Assembly: GCA_029834535.1 (NCBI GenBank)
Contig: JAQMWT010000077.1
Span: forward strand, 1 to 64,000
Reading direction: 5' to 3'
Origin: Chrysophaeum taylorii
Taxonomy: Eukaryota; Sar; Pelagophyceae; Pelagomonadales; Pelagomonadaceae
Length of the DNA: 64,000 nt
Part shown: positions 59,902-64,000 of the stretch, piece after piece
How positions within the stretch are numbered: the stretch's first letter is position 1
How the letters are laid out: the number at the start of each line of letters is the position of its first letter
Made by a program: the position numbers and the translations under genes
Notes under the pieces: model-generated
What the model was told of the DNA's origin: nothing
Seen by the model: only the letters and a program-made list of their open reading frames with translations
Database searches by the model: none

Positions 59902-62900
59902 TCAGGGGTTGCACAGCACGACTACCATTGGATCGTGAGACTCGCAGTCAGCTACCGATAATTTCGACCAACGCGACGACCACAGCGACGTGCGTTCTTT
60001 TTGCTTCGTTTCTACGTCTGCTGTCACATTGAGGGGCATCGTCGTGAGGGGCATCACCTTCACCGTTTCAGGGATTGCGTGGCCGTCTTCGGGCTTCTTG
60101 GTGGCCTCCTCGACCGACGCGTCCAGCGGGACCTCGCCTTGTGCCGGCGATTCCGCCCGTATGTCCAGTGGCGTCTGCATCGGATATTGGTCTGACGTGT
60201 GCTCCAACGTGTCCATCGATGCAGTCCCCACTGTCGTCTCTATCGGCTTGACATCAGCCGTGGGTTCCACTGGAATCTCGTCCGAGGCGGGCTCCTCCTC
60301 TACGAATACCACAGGCTCTTCGAACCCTGGCTTCTTTCTGCTTTGCGCGTCTTGCTCGACTGGCTCGACTCTTGCCAGATAGACCTTGACTGGTTCTGTC
60401 AGTTCCTGCTTGGTCTCATCATCATCAAATTTACGCGTCTCAACTGGGATCTCCACTAACGCGCTGTCAGCTGTGGGCTCCACCGCCTTGTCATCCGTCG
60501 CTGGCTCCTCTGCGACGACAACAGGATGTTCGACCACCGGCTCCCTCCAGTCATTCTCTGCAGATAAATCTTCGTCGACTTTCATCGGCTCGACCTTGAC
60601 CGGTTCGGTCAGCTTCTGCGTGGTCTCGTTATCAAATGCAGGCTTCTCCACCGGCACCACCACCAGCATGTCGATAGCTGCCTGCTCCGCCGCCTTGTCG
60701 TCCGCGTCGGACTCCTCCTTGGCGAGGACCGCAGGCTGATCGAACACGGGCATCTTCCTGTCTTGATCCACAGGCACCTCTTTTTCGACTGGTACAGGCT
60801 CGAGCTTGACCGGTTTAGACCATTCCTTCTTGGCCTCGTCCTTGTTCTTAGGCATTTCCATCGGAATATGCACCGGCGCGTTGTCAACTGCATGCTTTGT
60901 CACCTCGTCGTCCGCCGCGGGTTCCTCCTCGACAACGAATGCAGGCTGTTTGAACAGGGGCTCCTTCGTGTCTCGCTCAAAGGGCACACCTTGGACGATT
61001 GGCACCGGCTTCAGCGTGAACACATCAGTCAATTCCTGCTTGGACAGAGTCTCAAGTTTAGGAGTCTCAACGTGGATATCCATCGGTGTGTTGTCGGCTA
61101 CAGGCTCCTCCGCCTTGTTGTCTGCAAACGGCTCCTCCTCCTGGGTGAGGACAGCAGGCTGCTCGAACACAGGCTTCTTCCTGTCTTGCTCGGTGGGCAC
61201 ATCATGCTCGACTGTCACTGGCTCGCGCGCGATCAAAACCTCTTTGGTCTGATGATCGAAATTACGCATCCCCACAGCCATCTCCACCAGCGTCTCGACA
61301 GCCCCAGCCACCACCGCCGAGTAGTCTGCCGCGAGCTCCTCCTTATTGCCGAAAGCAGGCTGTTCGAACACGGACTCCTTCCCATCTCGCCCCAAGGGCA
61401 CATCATGCTCGACTGGCGCCGGCTCGAGCTTGAACAGTGCAGTCAATTCCTGCTTCGTCTCATCCTCAAGTTTAGGCGTCTCACCGTGGATCTCCACTGG
61501 TGCGTCGTCAGCTGCGGGCTCCTCCGCCTTGTCGTCTGCATAGGCCTTATCCTTCGTCTCGACCGTTGGCTGTTGGAAAGCAGGCTTCTTCTTGTCTTGC
61601 TCCACAGGCACGCCGTAATCAATTGGTAACAGCTCAAGCTTGACCGGTTCGGTCAGTTCCTGCTTGGCTCCGTCATCAAATTCAGCCGTCTCCACCATCT
61701 CCACCAACGTCTCGTCGGCTGCAGCCACCGTCACCACGTCGTCTGGCGCTGGCTCATCCTCGGTGACAACAGCAGCCTGTTCGAACACGGACTCCTTCCC
61801 ATCTTGCACCACGGGTACGGGCACATCTTGCTCGCCTGGCATCGGCTCAAGCTTGGCCGGTTCCATCAGTTCCTGCTTGGTCCCATTCTCCAGCTTAGGC
61901 GTCTCAACATGCATCTCATCCGTCGTGTAGTCAGGTGCGGGCTCCTCCGCATTGTCGTCTACAAATGGCTCCTCCTCGGTGACGACGGCAGGCTGTTCGA
62001 CCACGGGCTCCTTCCACTCTTGCTCCATGGGCACATCGTGCTCGACTGTCACCAGATCGTGCGTGACCGGTTCGATCAAAACATCTTTGGTCTCATCCTC
62101 GATTTTACGCATCTCTTCCGGAAACTCCACCGGCGCGTCGTCAGCTGCGGGTACCACCGGAATCTCTTCCGTGGTGGGCTTATCGTCAACGACCACAGGC
62201 TGTTCGACAATGGGCTTCTTCCTCTCCATGTGCATCTCCACCAGCGTGTCGTCAGCTGAAAGTGCCAACGGAGTCTCATGAGCCGAGGGCTCCATCTCTG
62301 CAACGACCGCAGGTTGTTCGAACACTGGCTCCTTCAGAGGCTGTTCGAACACAGGCTCTTTCCTCTCCACGTGCATCTCCTCAGGCGTGTCGTCAGCATA
62401 GGGCGCCACCGGAGTCTCATCAGCCGCAGGCTCCACCTCCGCAGCGACAACGGGCTGCGCGGACACTGGCTTCTTCCACTCAACATGCATCCCCACCGGC
62501 GTGTCGTCAGCTGCGAGTGCCACCGGAGTCTCGTGAGCCGAAGGCTCCTCCTCCGCAATGACCACAGGCTGTCCGAACTCTGGCTCCTTCCTATCCATGT
62601 GCATGTCCACCGGCGCGTCGTTAGCAGAGGGGGGCGCCTCCGAAGTCTCTTCAGCCGCAGGCTCCTCGTCTGCAACGACAACGGGCTGTTCGAACACTGG
62701 ATCCTTCCTCTCGACGTGCATATCCACCGGCGTGTCATTAGCTGCGGGCGCCATCGGAGTCTCTTGAGCCGAAGGCTCCTCCGCCGCAACGACCACAGGC
62801 TGTTCGAACACTCGCTCCTTTCTTTCCACGTGCATCTCCACCGGCGTTCTGTCTGGAGCGGGCGCCACCAGAGTCTCGTCAGCCGCTGGCACCTCCTCCG

Positions 62901-64000
62901 CAACGACCACGGGCTGTTCGAACACTGGCTCCTTCCTCTCCACGTGCATCTCCACGGGCGTGTCGTCAGCTGGGGGTGTCACCGGAGCGGGCGCCACCGG
63001 AGTCTCGTCCGCGGTGGGCTTCTCGTCGGCAACGACCACCGGCTGTTCGATAATGGGCTTCTTCCTCTCCACCGGCGTGTAGTAAGCTGCGGGCTCCACC
63101 GGATTCTCGTCCACCGCGGGCTCCTCGGCAGCGACCACAGGCTGTTCGAACACTGGCTCCTTCCTCCCCACGTGCATCTTCACGGGCGTGTCGTCAGCTG
63201 TTGGCACCACCGGAGTCTCGTCAGCTGTGGGCTCATCCTCCTCAACAACCACAGGTTGTTCGAAGCCTGGCGGCTTCCTTTCCACGTGCATCTTCACCGG
63301 CGTGTCGTCAGCTGAGGGCTCCACCGGAGCCCCGTCCGCGATGGGTTCCTCCTCGGCATTAACTGCAAGCTGTTCAACCATGGGCTCCTTCCTCTTCACG
63401 CGCATCTTCACCGGCGTGGCGTCAGCTGCGCGTGCCACGGGTGTCTCATCCGCAGTGGGCTCCTCCTCGGCAGCAACCACAGGCTGTTCGACTATGGGCT
63501 TCATCCCTTTCACGTGCATCTCCTCCGCGGTAGGCTCCTCCTCGGCAACAAACACAGGCTGTTCGTCCATGGGCTCTCTCCCCTTCACGTGCATCTCCAC
63601 TGGCGTGTCCTCAGCTGCACGCACCACCGTAGTCTCGTCCGCCGCGGGCTCCTCCTCTGCAACGACCGCAGGCTGTTCGACCATGGGATCCTTCCTCTCA
63701 ACGTGCATCTCCACCGGCGTGTCGTCAGCTGCGCGCACCACAGGAGTCTCATCCGCCGTGGGCTCGTCCTCCGCAACGACCGCAGGCTGTTCGACCACGG
63801 GCTCCTTCGTGTTCACGTTCATCTCCACCGGAGTGTCGTTAGCTGCGGGTTTCACCGAAATCTCGTCCGCCGCGGGCTCCTCCTCCGCATAGACCGCAGG
63901 CTGTTTGAACCCTGGCTCCTTGTTTTCCTCCACAGGTACATCTTGCTCTACGAGTGCCATATCGACCAGCTCGACCTTGACCGGTTCTGTCGGTTCCTGC
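59902..64000 (-). CDS. Glu/Pro-rich repeat protein, family member 3 (giant, 5' end beyond the window)
   Basis: At least 1352 open codons from 63960 and still open to the window edge. The C-terminus (VMPLTTMPLNVTADVETKQK, then DPMVVVLCNP) matches members 1 and 2. The region about 62250-63960 is built of some fifteen units of about 38-40 residues around VEMHVERKEPVFEQPVVVAE followed by EEPAADETPVAPAADDTP. From about 60000 to 62200 longer units of roughly 75-100 residues combine KQELTEPVKLEPVPVEQDVP with the VFEQPAVV and PAADD phrases of the short unit. The whole is strongly acidic with no cysteine-rich or membrane part. Units differ by substitutions in frame without stops, which argues for coding and continuing selection on the acidic, proline-spaced pattern. 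Confidence 0.75.
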   Translation of the reverse strand, partial: QEPTEPVKVELVDMALVEQDVPVEENKEPGFKQPAVYAEEEPAADEISVKPAANDTPVEMNVNTKEPVVEQPAVVAEDEPTADETPVVRAADDTPVEMHVERKDPMVEQPAVVAEEEPAADETTVVRAAEDTPVEMHVKGREPMDEQPVFVAEEEPTAEEMHVKGMKPIVEQPVVAAEEEPTADETPVARAADATPVKMRVKRKEPMVEQLAVNAEEEPIADGAPVEPSADDTPVKMHVERKPPGFEQPVVVEEDEPTADETPVVPTADDTPVKMHVGRKEPVFEQPVVAAEEPAVDENPVEPAAYYTPVERKKPIIEQPVVVADEKPTADETPVAPAPVTPPADDTPVEMHVERKEPVFEQPVVVAEEVPAADETLVAPAPDRTPVEMHVERKERVFEQPVVVAAEEPSAQETPMAPAANDTPVDMHVERKDPVFEQPVVVADEEPAAEETSEAPPSANDAPVDMHMDRKEPEFGQPVVIAEEEPSAHETPVALAADDTPVGMHVEWKKPVSAQPVVAAEVEPAADETPVAPYADDTPEEMHVERKEPVFEQPLKEPVFEQPAVVAEMEPSAHETPLALSADDTLVEMHMERKKPIVEQPVVVDDKPTTEEIPVVPAADDAPVEFPEEMRKIEDETKDVLIEPVTHDLVTVEHDVPMEQEWKEPVVEQPAVVTEEEPFVDDNAEEPAPDYTTDEMHVETPKLENGTKQELMEPAKLEPMPGEQDVPVPVVQDGKESVFEQAAVVTEDEPAPDDVVTVAAADETLVEMVETAEFDDGAKQELTEPVKLELLPIDYGVPVEQDKKKPAFQQPTVETKDKAYADDKAEEPAADDAPVEIHGETPKLEDETKQELTALFKLEPAPVEHDVPLGRDGKESVFEQPAFGNKEELAADYSAVVAGAVETLVEMAVGMRNFDHQTKEVLIAREPVTVEHDVPTEQDRKKPVFEQPAVLTQEEEPFADNKAEEPVADNTPMDIHVETPKLETLSKQELTDVFTLKPVPIVQGVPFERDTKEPLFKQPAFVVEEEPAADDEVTKHAVDNAPVHIPMEMPKNKDEAKKEWSKPVKLEPVPVEKEVPVDQDRKMPVFDQPAVLAKEESDADDKAAEQAAIDMLVVVPVEKPAFDNETTQKLTEPVKVEPMKVDEDLSAENDWREPVVEHPVVVAEEPATDDKAVEPTADSALVEIPVETRKFDDDETKQELTEPVKVYLARVEPVEQDAQSRKKPGFEEPVVFVEEEPASDEIPVEPTADVKPIETTVGTASMDTLEHTSDQYPMQTPLDIRAESPAQGEVPLDASVEEATKKPEDGHAIPETVKVMPLTTMPLNVTADVETKQKERTSLWSSRWSKLSVADCESHDPMVVVLCNP

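Noticed and set aside
59902-59931. C-terminal LCNP/LCNL of the Glu/Pro-rich family as a CaaX prenylation signal
   Set aside because: The Cys is third, not fourth, from the end.
60763-63892. Several long plus-strand frames across the giant Glu/Pro-rich gene
   Set aside because: Repetitive antisense shadows of the repeat units; the minus frame alone keeps the family C-terminus.
62250-63960. Regularly spaced repeats that could suggest a CRISPR array
   Set aside because: Units are about 115-120 bp, in frame, diverged throughout, with no unique spacers, and encode a protein repeat.
1-64000. Bacterial contamination suggested by high GC and men genes
   Set aside because: Spliceosomal introns inside conserved domains, the gene fusion, Copia elements and a CLPTM1 homologue make it eukaryotic.

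Overview
The window is nuclear DNA of a eukaryote, most likely a photosynthetic alga with a secondary plastid of red-algal origin (a stramenopile or haptophyte; I cannot place it further). Host genes are GC-rich and carry very short introns (about 43-90 bp). There is a fused phylloquinone-biosynthesis gene (PHYLLO type: MenD, MenH and MenC in one frame set). Two proteins begin with a signal peptide followed by an aromatic residue at the presumed cleavage site (FAPQ in one, YQG in the other), the pattern used for import into red-lineage complex plastids. A GH7 cellulase-type gene is also present.

Layout. (1) 1-8670 and 32292-40923 are the two arms of an inverted repeat of at least 8.6 kb: PHYLLO, a CLPTM1-family membrane protein, a coiled-coil protein and a DUF4239-like plastid membrane protein. 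The left copies are mostly open; the right copies are peppered with small indels. Both inner junctions lie in ATC/GAT microsatellites. (2) 8671-32291, between the arms, holds a GT25-like glycosyltransferase, a nearly whole and young 12.1-kb Ty1/Copia retrotransposon (9896-22040, minus strand), a decayed LINE, a degenerate tandem repeat, the GH7 gene, and a second, diverged, truncated relative of the Copia element (about 28367-32291, plus strand) cut off by the right arm. (3) 40924-64000 continues PHYLLO to its 3' end, then a small DNA transposon, then a duplicated gene block: PHYLLO 3' end (+), a secreted beta-helix-like protein (-), a ubiquitin-like-domain protein (+) and a Glu/Pro-rich repeat protein (-). 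This block occurs fully at 40.9-48.4 kb, partly at 51.2-53.5 kb (last two genes), and decayed but extended at 56.0-64.0 kb. Different members survive in different copies, and the Glu/Pro-rich gene grows from 210 to 298 to more than 1350 residues while its ends stay nearly constant.

The most striking content is the Copia family. Between its protease and integrase it carries a full C5-cytosine DNA methyltransferase-like domain (16974-18374). The same domain is present at the same place in the diverged second element (31835-32290), so it is a stable part of the family. Copies of a short SLNY-type motif lie at or near the borders of its parts (gag/protease, methyltransferase/integrase, integrase/RT, RNase H/ORF3, and inside ORF3) and look like cleavage sites for the element's aspartic protease. 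Both elements have a primer-binding site matching the anticodon arm of initiator tRNA-Met, i.e. half-tRNA priming as in Drosophila copia. The young element also has an extra 663-residue ORF downstream of RNase H.

Limits: all homology calls are from reading motifs by eye; no search was run. Exon borders are given only where splice sites and conserved protein sequence agree. Indels between the repeat arms may be sequencing error, and the inverted repeat itself could be an assembly artefact.
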